Source: Actinomycetota bacterium (lineage in GTDB: Bacteria > Actinomycetota > Geothermincolia > Geothermincolales > RBG-13-55-18). From it: 64,000 nucleotides of DNA. The notes beneath the pieces are model-generated. The model was given only the letters and a program-made list of their open reading frames with translations, was not told the origin of the DNA and did not search any database. The stretch lies in NCBI GenBank assembly GCA_028697145.1, contig JAQVFR010000008.1, positions 46,602-110,601 of the forward strand. Reading direction: 5' to 3'. Below, piece after piece: positions 49,263 to 58,518 of this stretch. Numbering within the stretch: position 1 is the first letter of the stretch; every line of letters begins with the position of its first letter. The position numbers were made by a program, and so were the translations under genes.

Positions 49263-49928
49263 CTATTCACCCCCCTCTTCGCACTTCTCGAATATGACGC
49301 GGCCGGGCTTCATGTTCGCCTGCCAGTTCTTGAGGCCGTAGACGCGCCTGAAGCGGTCCAGCTTGCCCATCTTCTCCAGCTGGTTGTAGATAAGGGTCCA
49401 GCCGCAGTCCTTCTCCTTGTCCGTCTCGCACTTGCCCTCGTCCGTGCCGCCGCAGGGCCCGTTGAGTATGCCCTTGTGGCAGCGGGTTACCGGGCAGATG
49501 GCCCCGAAGTCCTCGAGAACGCAGTCGCCGCACAGCGAGCACTTCTCCACGAACTGCCCGTGCCTCTGGATGTTGCCCAGGAAGACGGTGTTGTTGGCGG
49601 AGTGCACTCCCTTTTCCGTGGCCTCGCGCACCGACTGGGTCCCGGCGCCGCATGCCATGACCACGAAGCCGTCGGCGGCCTCCACCGCCTCCTTGTTCTC
49701 GCGGAACTTCCTCTTGGTGTTGAGCTCGTGGCATACCTCGTCGAAGACGATGGTGCCGGTGACGGTCTTGCCCTCCGCCTCGAGCTTGGCCTTCATCTCC
49801 GCGACCTGCGGCTCGCCACCCGTCTCACAGGTGGTGGCGCAGAGGCCGCATCCCACGATGAACACCTTGTCCTCGCCCTCGAGCTGCTTCAGCACCTCCT
49901 CGAAGGGCTTCGATGTGGTGATGATCAT
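49263..49928 (-). CDS. metV: MetV, cysteine-rich partner of methylene-THF reductase
   Basis: A 221-residue protein of the methylenetetrahydrofolate-reductase C-terminal domain family. Cysteine motifs include CGLCATTCETGG in the first third, and CSLCGDCV, CPVTRCHKG and GPCGGTDEGKCE in the second half, consistent with iron-sulfur clusters. The terminal YNQLEKMGKLDRFRRVYGLKNW is family typical. It works with MetF in many acetogens and is immediately upstream of it. Confidence 0.92.
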   Translation of the reverse strand: MIITTSKPFEEVLKQLEGEDKVFIVGCGLCATTCETGGEPQVAEMKAKLEAEGKTVTGTIVFDEVCHELNTKRKFRENKEAVEAADGFVVMACGAGTQSVREATEKGVHSANNTVFLGNIQRHGQFVEKCSLCGDCVLEDFGAICPVTRCHKGILNGPCGGTDEGKCETDKEKDCGWTLIYNQLEKMGKLDRFRRVYGLKNWQANMKPGRVIFEKCEEGGE

Positions 49929-50045
49929 CTCTTACTTTCCTCCTCTGTGCTGTAATCGTTGCCGTGTTTTCTCTCATCCCGCCGGCCGGGCGCATGTGCG
50001 CTGTCCGGCGCCTCCCGCCCGGCCGCCGCGCGGTCTTTCATCCCG

Positions 50046-51395
50046 TCACGTGGTGGAGAACTGGCGCAGGAAGGCCGGCAGGTCGGCCGCCTCCCTGGTG
50101 CCGATGACGATCTCCCAGTCCGGGAGCTCCTCCTCCAGCTCGCCCGAGATCTGGGCCACGTAGCCGGGGATGATCAGCTTGCGGTGCTTCACCTTGTCCG
50201 CGATACCCGAGGTGTTCACGAACTTGGCGATGACCTCGGGCACGAACTTGCCCGCCGCCCAGGCGGTGAGCACGGACTGCCCGTCCACGTCCACGATACC
50301 CAGCCAGGCCGGGATCTTGCTCCCCTCGATCTCGCCCGAGACGATGAAGTAGGTCAGGGAGAAGTTCGTGGTCAACAGCACCGGGCTGTTCTCGTCCGGG
50401 GAGCCGATCTCGTACCACTTGGAGTCCACGGCCATGGGCCGCTGGGGGTCGGTGTAGACGTTGAGGCCCAGCACCAGCAGCGGGTACATCCTCCACTGCT
50501 CCGCGTGGGAGAGGATGACGATGCCGCCGTACTTGCAGATGTACATGCCGGCCAGGGCCGTCTCGTACAGTTCGTCGTCCGTTTCCTCCACCGGGAAGGT
50601 GATGGTCGGGAAGCCGAAGGCCGCGAACTTCTCGTTTAAAGCCGCGCGCCTCATGGCCACCAGGTCCTTGAAGGTCTCCCCCGGCTTGCGCGGCGCGGGA
50701 TCCAGGATGAGGTCCTTTACGCCCATGCCGGTGAGCTTGTCGGAGAGTTCGGCCAGTTTGTCCAGGTCGGCAGCCTTTACCGCCAGCGGCAGTTCCTTTT
50801 CCTTGGCCAGGGCGCCCATGGCGTCCGCGTTGGCCTCGTCGGCCGCGTAGAGCAGCGGGCGCGAATCCCCCGCGGCCTCCACTCCGGCCTTCATGACCTC
50901 TACGTCCTCGGCCATGAGGATGAGGGGCTTGGCGGAGGCGCCCTTCACCTTCTCCACCAGGGCCTTGAACTTGCCGGCGTCGCCCGAGGCGGCTTTGAGG
51001 GCCAGGGCCCCGACCTTGAGGATGACGCCCACGCGCTCGTGCTCGCATTCCTTCGCCTGCTCGAGCAGTTCGTCCACCTTGGCGTCGTCCATGTCGTCGC
51101 TTATCAAGACACCCAAGACTGCGGGGTTGAAGAAGGTCTTCTCGTGGCGGAAGAGCACCAGTTCCTCGCCCACCTTGAAGGCCTCGTCCCCGCTTCCCAC
51201 GGTGACCCCACGGATGGGCGGGGCGCTGGCCTCCGCCAGCTCCGCGCGCACCTCGTCCGTAACATACGGACATTCGTCGAGCGCCGTCTGTCCCGCCGCC
51301 AGCTTCATGGCGAAGGCGAGGCAGGTCGGGAAGCCGCATTCTTTACAGTTGGTCTTGGGTAGCTTTTTGAAGATATCCAAGCCCGAAAGTCCCAT
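50046..51395 (-). CDS. acsC: corrinoid iron-sulfur protein large subunit
   Basis: Binds the 4Fe-4S cluster and, with AcsD, the corrinoid that carries the methyl group to acetyl-CoA synthase. 449 residues from the ATG at 51395 (AGGAG six bases upstream). The N-terminal cluster ligands are C17, C20, C25 and C42 (TNCKECGFPTCLAFA ... DECPYV). The TIM barrel follows, and a C-terminal B12-binding domain (VQSVLTAWAAG-like region) is present. Located between metV and acsB on the same strand. Confidence 0.95.
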   Translation of the reverse strand: MGLSGLDIFKKLPKTNCKECGFPTCLAFAMKLAAGQTALDECPYVTDEVRAELAEASAPPIRGVTVGSGDEAFKVGEELVLFRHEKTFFNPAVLGVLISDDMDDAKVDELLEQAKECEHERVGVILKVGALALKAASGDAGKFKALVEKVKGASAKPLILMAEDVEVMKAGVEAAGDSRPLLYAADEANADAMGALAKEKELPLAVKAADLDKLAELSDKLTGMGVKDLILDPAPRKPGETFKDLVAMRRAALNEKFAAFGFPTITFPVEETDDELYETALAGMYICKYGGIVILSHAEQWRMYPLLVLGLNVYTDPQRPMAVDSKWYEIGSPDENSPVLLTTNFSLTYFIVSGEIEGSKIPAWLGIVDVDGQSVLTAWAAGKFVPEVIAKFVNTSGIADKVKHRKLIIPGYVAQISGELEEELPDWEIVIGTREAADLPAFLRQFSTT

Positions 51396-51484
51396 CACTA
51401 ACTCCTTCCTACTATCAGCGGTTTTCCCACCTTGTTATTTCAGATGAAGGAGGGGGAGGCATCCCCCTCCTTGCGATCCTCTTA

Positions 51485-53668
51485 TCAGAACATCGGGTCC
51501 ATGGTCAGGGCGGGATGTCCCTTCTCCTCCAGCCAGGGGAGGATCTCCTCCTCCGTGGTGCCCACTTCCTCGTCGGCGATCTTGCTGATGAAGTCGGGGT
51601 CGCCTATGTCCTCGTCCTGGACGCGCTTTTCCAGCTGCTCGGCCAGGGTCTCCTTGAGTGCCTTGGGCATCCACACCACGCGCTTGAAGCCGCCGTCGGC
51701 GGAGATGAACTTCTTGGAGGTGATATACACCTTCCCGATGCCGATGAACCCCGGCGTCACGTTGCCGCCGCCGACCGTGTTGGCCAGGGTCGAGAAGGCC
51801 ATGCCGCAGGGGGTCTCGCCGGTATGCTCGCGGTTGACGATCATCACGCCGTTGCACATGGGCAGGAAGGCCACGATGCACTCGAAGCACCCGCAGGAGG
51901 TCATGGGGTCCTCCATCATGGTGTACATGAACACGGACTCCACCGTCCCCCCCGACTTGTCCTTCACGAACTCGTCGATGGCCGGCCAACTGCCCTTTAC
52001 TTCGTCTGTGCAGTCGCCCTTCTTCACCGGCTGGTTGGGGCCGGTGGGGTCGATCTCGTAGGCTGCCTTGCCGTCCAGCCAGTTGTACGCCCCGCACAGC
52101 CCCAGCCTCTGCGGGCTGATGATGCACACGTGGGTGGGGGCGAAGGACTGGCACAGCGTGCAGGAGTAGAAGGTGTCCACGGACTCGTCGGTCATGCCCG
52201 CCGTCTTCTCGTCGCGGTAGCGGTATGCCTGGCGCGCAATTCCCAGCCACTTCTCGACGTCCTCCGGGTTTGTGTAGATGGTCACCTTGACCTTGTCCAC
52301 GATGGAGGGGAAGTCGTTGATGAGCTTGGCATGGATGATCTCGCCATAGTGGCGGATCTTGAACCCCTTGGACTGGGCCTTCTTGCTGATACGCGTCCAC
52401 ACGATGTCGCGCTGGCCCATGTGCCATATTCCCTCGGCGCCGTTGATGAGGTGGTGGATCTGGCGCTCCAGGATGGACTCGAAGTCCTCCTGCATCTTGC
52501 GCCCCGCCACTTCGACCACGATACCCAGGGGAAGGGCCGCGCCCTCCTCCACGTCGTCGATCTCCGGGCCTACGACCTGTATGTCGTGGTCGTCGATCTC
52601 GCTTATTTCCTTCATCATCACGTACTCGAAAGCCGGGGTGATGTTCCCTCCGAACTGCATGTACATGTCGTCCTTGCGGATGACCTCGCCCTCGAAGGCG
52701 GGTCCGAAGGCCATGGGGATGGGGATCTCGGCGATCTGTATCTTCAGTCCCCTGACCTCGACGCACTTCTGGACGATATCCTTCTCCTCGATGTCCGAGA
52801 CCACGTGCTCGTAGGTGCACACGCCGGTTGGGAGGATCTCCGGGGTCTTGGTGTTGGCGATGGTGGGGAAGCCGTAGTTTATGGCTCCCGCCGCGTACGC
52901 GTATTTCTGCTCGTCAACGTAGTCCAGCGCCAGCACGAAGGCGAAGATGCGGTTCTTGTTGTAGCGCAGGATCTTGCTGAAGTCGCCGGGCTGCGCGCCG
53001 CCGAAGGACATGGCCGCACGGGCGGCAAATCCCAGGGAATACACCGTCGCCGACATCTCCTTGCCGTACGGTACGATGCGCGTGTCCCAGCCCAACTGGC
53101 GGTCCACCTCCATGAGCTGCTCGGTGATCGTCCTGCCCTCGATATGGCCGGACATCCACACGTAGAGGTTCTTCTGCAGCAGCTCCACCACGATCTGGTC
53201 CGCCATCTCCGATGTGGACGCGATGCCGGTGAGGGCGCAGAACCCGGGGGCGGTGCCGTCCACGAACTCCACCCCGCGTTCGCGCATGATCACGTCGTCC
53301 GCCGCGCCCAGCCACATGTCGTCCACGGGCGGGTTGGCGACGTACTTGCATCCCTCGATTATCTCCCCGGCGAAGAGGGTGGCGATGCCCGCGTCCAGGG
53401 TATGCCCGAGGTAGGGCACCCAGTGGCCCTGCCGCGGCACCGGGGGAAGGAGGTCCTTGGCCAACTCCAGCGCTTTGGCCATGTCCTCCACCTTCTCCAC
53501 CTTGTGGCCGGTGAGGGCATAGATGATGGGCAGGTAATAACCCGTGTTGGGGAACTCCACCGCTGCGGTGGCGCCGGCCGCCTCGACCGTCTCGCTGAAC
53601 ATGCGCTCGGCCTCGGCCACCTCCTTGTAGGCTCCCTTGATGGCTCCGGTTGCGATTATCCTACTCAT
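51485..53668 (-). CDS. acsB: acetyl-CoA synthase
   Basis: Joins CO, methyl and CoA at the Ni-Ni-4Fe4S A-cluster. At 727 residues it is the full bacterial length, close to Moorella's 729, and so keeps the N-terminal CODH-contact domain missing from archaeal forms. A-cluster ligands: the four-cysteine 4Fe-4S motif in SCTLCQSFAPTHVC and the following LCGAYNW, and C592-G-C594 (MTSCGCFEC) for the distal nickel. The start ATG overlaps the acsA stop by one base, so CODH and ACS are translationally coupled. Confidence 0.97.
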   Translation of the reverse strand: MSRIIATGAIKGAYKEVAEAERMFSETVEAAGATAAVEFPNTGYYLPIIYALTGHKVEKVEDMAKALELAKDLLPPVPRQGHWVPYLGHTLDAGIATLFAGEIIEGCKYVANPPVDDMWLGAADDVIMRERGVEFVDGTAPGFCALTGIASTSEMADQIVVELLQKNLYVWMSGHIEGRTITEQLMEVDRQLGWDTRIVPYGKEMSATVYSLGFAARAAMSFGGAQPGDFSKILRYNKNRIFAFVLALDYVDEQKYAYAAGAINYGFPTIANTKTPEILPTGVCTYEHVVSDIEEKDIVQKCVEVRGLKIQIAEIPIPMAFGPAFEGEVIRKDDMYMQFGGNITPAFEYVMMKEISEIDDHDIQVVGPEIDDVEEGAALPLGIVVEVAGRKMQEDFESILERQIHHLINGAEGIWHMGQRDIVWTRISKKAQSKGFKIRHYGEIIHAKLINDFPSIVDKVKVTIYTNPEDVEKWLGIARQAYRYRDEKTAGMTDESVDTFYSCTLCQSFAPTHVCIISPQRLGLCGAYNWLDGKAAYEIDPTGPNQPVKKGDCTDEVKGSWPAIDEFVKDKSGGTVESVFMYTMMEDPMTSCGCFECIVAFLPMCNGVMIVNREHTGETPCGMAFSTLANTVGGGNVTPGFIGIGKVYITSKKFISADGGFKRVVWMPKALKETLAEQLEKRVQDEDIGDPDFISKIADEEVGTTEEEILPWLEEKGHPALTMDPMF

Positions 53669-55605
53669 TAGATCTCCAACTCCCTCCGCATGGCCATGTC
53701 GTAGAGCACCCTTTCCCGCTTGGCGGATATGCCCAGGGCCTCCCTCTTGCTGTCAATGTGGCTGAGGATCTTGCCGACCATCTTCTCCGGGTCCGCCTCG
53801 AAGTCCCAGGTGTTCTTGAAGAGGTCGTTATACCTCTCGAACAGGTACTCCGTCACGTTCTTGCTTCCCAGGGTGGGCCAGCTCACGCCGAACACGGTGT
53901 ACACGCCCGAGGCCACGAAGTACTCGCCGATGGAGATGGCCTTCTCGCTCATCCACTCCGGCGCGCAGCCGGCGACGGGAAGCTCGCAGATGTCGTCGCC
54001 CAGGCCGCCCTCGTGCACCATGGCGGTGCAGGCGATGAGGATGCGGCTGTTGTCCACGCAGGAGCCGCAGTGCAGCACCGGCGGGATCCCCACGGCCTCA
54101 CAGACCTCCCACAGCCCCTGTGGGCAGATCTCGCGGGCCACCTCCGGCAGCATGAGGCCGGCCTTGGCCACGGACTGCGCCGCGCAGCCGGTCATGACCA
54201 CCAGGCAGCCGTTGGCGATGAGTTCCCTGGTCACCCTGACGTGGATGTCGTCGTGCTTGACGCGCGGATTGTTGCAGCCCACCACGCCCACCACGCCGCG
54301 GATGCGGCCGTCGATGACGGCGTCGTTGAGGGGCCGGTAGGAAGCGCGGAATTTCCCGCCCAGCATGTAGTTTATGTACTCGTGGTTGAAGCCGGCGATG
54401 AGGGCTTCGGTCTTGTCCGGTATGGCCACCCTGCCCCGGTTCTTGAAGTTGTCGATGGCCGAGGACACGATATCCTTGGCTATCTCCAGGGCACGGTCCT
54501 CGTGGAACTCCACGTGCTTCGCGTAGGGCATCTTGGCCTTGGGGGAGGTGGTGATGATGTCGGTGTGGATGCAGTTGGCGATCTGCCCTATTCCCTGGTA
54601 GATGCACTGCACGTCCACGATCATGGCCTCCACCGCTCCGGTGAGGAGGGCCATCTCCTGCTGCAGCACGTTTCCGGCCACGGGGATGCCGTGGCGGGTG
54701 AGGATCTCGTTGGCGGTGCAGCAGATGCCCGCAAGGTTTATACCCTTGGCGCCCACTCTCTCCGCCTTCTCCTGCATCTCCGGCAGGTTGGCGGCGAGAA
54801 CGATCATCTCGGAGAGGATGGGCTCGTGGCCGTGCACTACTATATTAACCTGGTCCTCCTCCAGAACCCCCAGGTCGATCTTGGCCTCGATGGGCACGGG
54901 GGTCTCGAACATGATGTCCTGCAGCTCGGTGCCGATCATGGAGCCGCCCCAGCCGTCGGACAGCGCGGTCCGGGCAGCCCCCACGAGTATGTTCTCGTAG
55001 TCCTGGTCCACTCCCATGTGGGTGCGGTGCATGAGCTCCACCACCTCGCGGTCTATGCCGCGGGGGAAGACGCCCAGGTTGCGCCAGATCTCCTTGCGCT
55101 TCTCCGGGGCCCTCTGGGCGAAGGCCAGCTCGCCCTCCTGCTGCCCGAACATGGCCATGCAGCGCTCGCCCACCTCCAGGGCGATGTCGTTGATCTCGCG
55201 GTCGCCGATCTCGACGTCCAGGTCGGCCGCGACCTCCAGCAGCTTGATGCGGTCCTTTATCTGGTAATCCACCGCCTCTCCCTTTGCCGCCATGATCAGG
55301 GTCTCCGCCACGGCGCGGCCGTGATCGGAGTGGGCCGAGGATCCGCCGGCCACCATGCGCGCGAAGTTGCGCGCCACGATGGTGTCCATGTTGGCGCCGC
55401 ACACCCCCCGGCTCTCGTCGGGTTTCTTGGGATTGATGCGGCAGGGACCCATGTTGCAGATGCGGCAGCAGCTTCCCGCCTCTCCGAAGGCGCATCCCTT
55501 CTGCTGCTGCACGCGGTCGAAGGCGGTCTCCTGTTCATCCTCCTTCGCTTTTTTCAACATCTCCAGCGTGGTCTCACACGCTGACATCTCCTCGAATTCT
55601 GCCAT
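53668..55605 (-). CDS. acsA: carbon-monoxide dehydrogenase catalytic subunit
   Basis: Reduces CO2 to CO at the Ni-Fe-S C-cluster and delivers it through a channel to AcsB. 645 residues. The N-terminal B/D-cluster cysteines are in GCAFGEAGSCCRICNMGPCRI and GVCGANMD. C-cluster residues include the histidine of SSAHSDHGRAVAE, GICCTANE, GVVGCNNPRV, MTGCAAQSVAK and LHCGSCVDNSR, with the catalytic lysine region near the C terminus. Its stop overlaps the acsB start. acsD lies 63 bases upstream. Confidence 0.97.
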   Translation of the reverse strand: MAEFEEMSACETTLEMLKKAKEDEQETAFDRVQQQKGCAFGEAGSCCRICNMGPCRINPKKPDESRGVCGANMDTIVARNFARMVAGGSSAHSDHGRAVAETLIMAAKGEAVDYQIKDRIKLLEVAADLDVEIGDREINDIALEVGERCMAMFGQQEGELAFAQRAPEKRKEIWRNLGVFPRGIDREVVELMHRTHMGVDQDYENILVGAARTALSDGWGGSMIGTELQDIMFETPVPIEAKIDLGVLEEDQVNIVVHGHEPILSEMIVLAANLPEMQEKAERVGAKGINLAGICCTANEILTRHGIPVAGNVLQQEMALLTGAVEAMIVDVQCIYQGIGQIANCIHTDIITTSPKAKMPYAKHVEFHEDRALEIAKDIVSSAIDNFKNRGRVAIPDKTEALIAGFNHEYINYMLGGKFRASYRPLNDAVIDGRIRGVVGVVGCNNPRVKHDDIHVRVTRELIANGCLVVMTGCAAQSVAKAGLMLPEVAREICPQGLWEVCEAVGIPPVLHCGSCVDNSRILIACTAMVHEGGLGDDICELPVAGCAPEWMSEKAISIGEYFVASGVYTVFGVSWPTLGSKNVTEYLFERYNDLFKNTWDFEADPEKMVGKILSHIDSKREALGISAKRERVLYDMAMRRELEI

Positions 55606-55668
55606 TTCTATACTTCCTCCTGTGAACTTTGTCTCAGGTCCTTCGTGAACCTCTCGCTATATCAAAGC

Positions 55669-56610
55669 CTATCCCGACAGGTCGGCTATTAACTGCTTAA
55701 CCATGCGCATGCTCTCGGGGTGCCTGAGCACCAGGATGTCCGCCCCGGCGAGGAGCAGGGATACGGCGGTGAGGGTCTCCCACATGATGCCGCGCTTCTC
55801 CGGGTCCCCCCACTCGGGGTACTCGTCCTCGGAACTCTTTGCCTCCTTGGTCTTCCACGCCTGGAAACCGATGTTGGCCAGCATGGGCATCTGGGTCATG
55901 GCGTCGTCCTGCATGAGGCCGGCGATCTTCAGGCGCTCCATCACCGAGTAGGTGTACTCCAGGCCGTAACCGAGGGCGCCGGTGGTCGGGTCGATGACCA
56001 GCCTCTCGGCCTCCATGCCCAGGTTGGTGAGGAGGATGTTGAGCTGCTTGGCCAAGTTGACGTCGATGGGGGTCATGCCCGCGACGGTCTGCTTGTACCC
56101 GATGGCCGGGGCTCCCACCTTCTTGAAGTTCTCCTCCTTGGCCGGTCCGATGAGGAGGTTCTTGCCCTCAGCCTTGGTGGCGATGACCTTGGCCAGCTCG
56201 GCGTCCTTGTCCAGGTCCTCGGTGCCGTAGACGATCACCGGGACGCTGACGGCCTCCTCAACCTTGAGGACGGTCTCGGCGGCCGCATCCGCGGCTGCGT
56301 TGCTGGCCTTGGGGTCGGTCGAGGTGAGCAGCAGGAATATGGCGTCGGCCCCCCACTCCTCCGCTGCTTTCCTGGCCCAGGCCACGGGGTCGTTCTTCAC
56401 CTCTCCCAGCGCCTTCTCCAGCGCGGGGATGAGCTCTCCCACCTCGTCGGAAACTTCCGCAGCGACAAGTGGCTTGTTGGGCATGTCCCCCTCCCAGAGA
56501 TGGAAGGGAAGGACGTTCTCTCCGCCCACCTTCTTCGCCTTGTCGCCAGCGCCCAACTCTACCTCGCGGACTTTGCCCTTGGCTGTCTCCGTCGGTAGAT
56601 TGAATGCCAT
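55669..56610 (-). CDS. acsD: corrinoid iron-sulfur protein small subunit
   Basis: Binds the lower face of the corrinoid in the AcsCD heterodimer. 313 residues forming a TIM barrel. Motifs: VREVELGAGDKAKKVGGENVLPFHLWEG at the start, PLVAAEVSDEV, LLTSTDPKASNAAADAA, LLIGPAKEENFKKVGAPAIGY and DPTTGALGYGLEYTYSVMERL, all characteristic of CdhD/AcsD. It sits between folD and acsA, which keeps CFeSP subunits on either side of the CODH/ACS genes. Confidence 0.95.
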   Translation of the reverse strand: MAFNLPTETAKGKVREVELGAGDKAKKVGGENVLPFHLWEGDMPNKPLVAAEVSDEVGELIPALEKALGEVKNDPVAWARKAAEEWGADAIFLLLTSTDPKASNAAADAAAETVLKVEEAVSVPVIVYGTEDLDKDAELAKVIATKAEGKNLLIGPAKEENFKKVGAPAIGYKQTVAGMTPIDVNLAKQLNILLTNLGMEAERLVIDPTTGALGYGLEYTYSVMERLKIAGLMQDDAMTQMPMLANIGFQAWKTKEAKSSEDEYPEWGDPEKRGIMWETLTAVSLLLAGADILVLRHPESMRMVKQLIADLSG

Positions 56611-56688
56611 CTCTTCTCTCCTTTCCCGTATCTTCTTACCGCCGTCTTATATGATATTCTTCCTGCTGAACAAAGGCCTTGTCGTTTG

Positions 56689-57627
56689 TCATTCCAGGCC
56701 GTTCTGGATCTTGCAGGCGCGCAGGGCGTTCTTCATGAGCATGCGGTTGGTGACCGAGCCGACGCCGCCGGGGACGGGGGTGATGGCCTCGGTCATGTCC
56801 TTGACGGCATCGAAGGAGACGTCACCTACCGTCTTCGTCTTGGGCTTGCCCTTTTCATTGAGGACCGGCTCGCCCTTCTCGTCCAGCACCTTGACGCGGT
56901 TGATGCCCACGTCCACCACGACTGCCCCTTCCTTGACCTGGTCGGGACCGACGAGATCGGCTTTGCCGGCGGCCACGATGAGGATGTCGGCCTGCTTGGT
57001 GTGCTTCTCCAGGTTTCCCTTCATGGACGTGAACACGTGCACCACGGTGGTGGAGGCGTTGCGGTTGAGCATGAGGAAGGCCAGGGGCTTTCCCACGATG
57101 TTGGAGTGCCCCACGACGCAGACCTCCGCGCCCTCGTAAAAATCCTTGGGATCCATCTTTTTCACGTCCCGGGCATAGCGGTCGAGGATCTCCACCACCG
57201 CCGAGGGGGTCGCGGGCGGGAAGGTCGGCTCACCCAGGGCCAACTTGCCCATGTTGAACGGGTGGAAGGTATCGATGTCCTTGCCCACGTCTATGGAGTT
57301 GATCACGGCGCTGTCAGCTATGTGTTCCGGGAAGGGGCGGAGGGGGAGGATGCCGCTCACCGTCTTGTCGGCGTTGAGCTTCTTGACGATCTCCACGACC
57401 TCTTCCTCGCTCACGTCCGCCGGCGGATTCTCATTGATGTAGTTGAACCCCGCTTCCTCGCAGAACTTCTCCACCTGGCCCCTGTACATCCGGGCCCCGA
57501 AGTCGTCGCCCACCAGCAGGGTGGCGATACCCGGGGTGATGCCCTTGGACTTGAGCGCTTCCGTTTCCGCGATAATCTCCTTCATCAGCTCGTCGCCGAT
57601 GGCCACACAGTCGATGACCAAGGTCAT
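56689..57627 (-). CDS. folD: FolD-family methylene-THF dehydrogenase lacking cyclohydrolase residues
   Basis: A 312-residue FolD homologue with an intact NAD(P)-binding half (VVGHSNIVGKPLAFLML, ILIVAAGKADLVGPD, TPVPGGVGSVTNRML). In the catalytic half, Y48 is present but the lysine equivalent to E. coli K56 is Val52 (MYRGQVEKFCEEAG), and the glutamine of GILVQLP is Leu96 (GILPLRPFP). Both are needed for cyclohydrolase chemistry, so only dehydrogenase activity is expected. FchA, encoded 168 bases upstream, would do the cyclohydrolase step. A 15-residue insertion before VGDVSFDAV is unusual. Confidence 0.93.
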   Translation of the reverse strand: MTLVIDCVAIGDELMKEIIAETEALKSKGITPGIATLLVGDDFGARMYRGQVEKFCEEAGFNYINENPPADVSEEEVVEIVKKLNADKTVSGILPLRPFPEHIADSAVINSIDVGKDIDTFHPFNMGKLALGEPTFPPATPSAVVEILDRYARDVKKMDPKDFYEGAEVCVVGHSNIVGKPLAFLMLNRNASTTVVHVFTSMKGNLEKHTKQADILIVAAGKADLVGPDQVKEGAVVVDVGINRVKVLDEKGEPVLNEKGKPKTKTVGDVSFDAVKDMTEAITPVPGGVGSVTNRMLMKNALRACKIQNGLE

Positions 57628-57795
57628 ATGCCTCGCTCCTTTCCTGTCACGTCCTAACCGGGTCTTCGCTTCACTGCCGCAAGCAGTGTCGTGCTGTCTT
57701 CCCTGCCACGGTATATGTCAAACGAGGTCGCCATTTCGGCTTCGCTCCCGCTCCGCCTCCACGCAATCGGGTCGACTATGCCGCCGGCGGCGGGA

Positions 57796-58422
57796 TCAAC
57801 CCAATTTCTCGTATGTCATCTGCACCACGCGCTCGCGCAGGTCCGCGGCCTCCTCCAGGATCTCGCAGATGCGGTCCCATTTGGCGTCCGAGAACCCGCG
57901 GTCCTCTATGCTGTTCACGTTGATCTTCACGTTGAGCGCGGCGCTCTGCGCCGCGGCCTCGGCGAGGAGCACGGCGACCCCCGCGTCGCTCACCGCCCCG
58001 ACGTTCCCGATCACCGCGGACGTCTCGGACAGGCGCGCTACTTCCAGGCACTTCTCGGCGATCTCGAAGGGGACCTCGGTGGCGAGTTTCAGGGCCTCCT
58101 GTACGCGCTTCGCTCTCTCCGCCTTCTCCTCTTCCGTCTCACGGGGAAGCTTGAAAGCGGCGGAGACGTCCGCGTACACCTCCGTGTCTTTCTGGATCAG
58201 GCCCTGCAGTTCGTCGCGGAGTTTCTCTGAGGACGCGAGCAGCTTTTCCACCTGGCCCTGGACGCCGGCATATTTTTCCTTGCCCAGGGTGAGGTTCGCT
58301 ACCATCGAAACCAAGGCGGCTCCAAGCGCACCCACGAGTGCCGAAACCGACCCACCGCCCGGCTCCGGTGACCTGGAGGCGAGCTTGTCCAAAAATACGA
58401 GCATGGGCTTCTCTACGTACAT
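57796..58422 (-). CDS. fchA: methenyltetrahydrofolate cyclohydrolase (cyclodeaminase family)
   Basis: Interconverts formyl- and methenyl-THF. The 208-residue all-helical protein belongs to the FTCD/FchA family: FLDKLASRSPEPGGGSVSALVGALGAALVSMVANL covers the N-terminal helices with the folate-contacting PGGGS block. DAGVAVLLAEAAAQSAALNVKINVNSI is the C-terminal signature. The ATG follows GGGGAGG. It lies 96 bases after cooC behind a small AT-rich island, and compensates for the altered FolD. Confidence 0.94.
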   Translation of the reverse strand: MYVEKPMLVFLDKLASRSPEPGGGSVSALVGALGAALVSMVANLTLGKEKYAGVQGQVEKLLASSEKLRDELQGLIQKDTEVYADVSAAFKLPRETEEEKAERAKRVQEALKLATEVPFEIAEKCLEVARLSETSAVIGNVGAVSDAGVAVLLAEAAAQSAALNVKINVNSIEDRGFSDAKWDRICEILEEAADLRERVVQMTYEKLG

Positions 58423-58468
58423 CGTCAGACCTCCCCGGTCCAGTTCATGATTATCTCATCATTTAGGC

Positions 58469-58483
58469 GATTATGCCATAATC
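58469..58483. promoter_or_regulatory. palindrome in AT-rich island upstream of fchA
   Basis: GATTATG and CATAATC flank a single central base, in the AT-rich patch between cooC and fchA, and two GCAGATAA direct repeats lie upstream on the minus strand. It could be an operator or an internal promoter site. Confidence 0.35.
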
Positions 58484-58518
58484 TTTCTATATTATTATCT
58501 GCCCTGTTATCTGCTGCG

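Noticed and set aside
51515..53671. A 718-codon open frame antisense to acsB, and similar long antisense frames at 5735-7897 and 17074-19170
   Set aside because: They are products of high GC content opposite strongly recognisable genes; the translations are His/Val/Leu-rich with no known domains.
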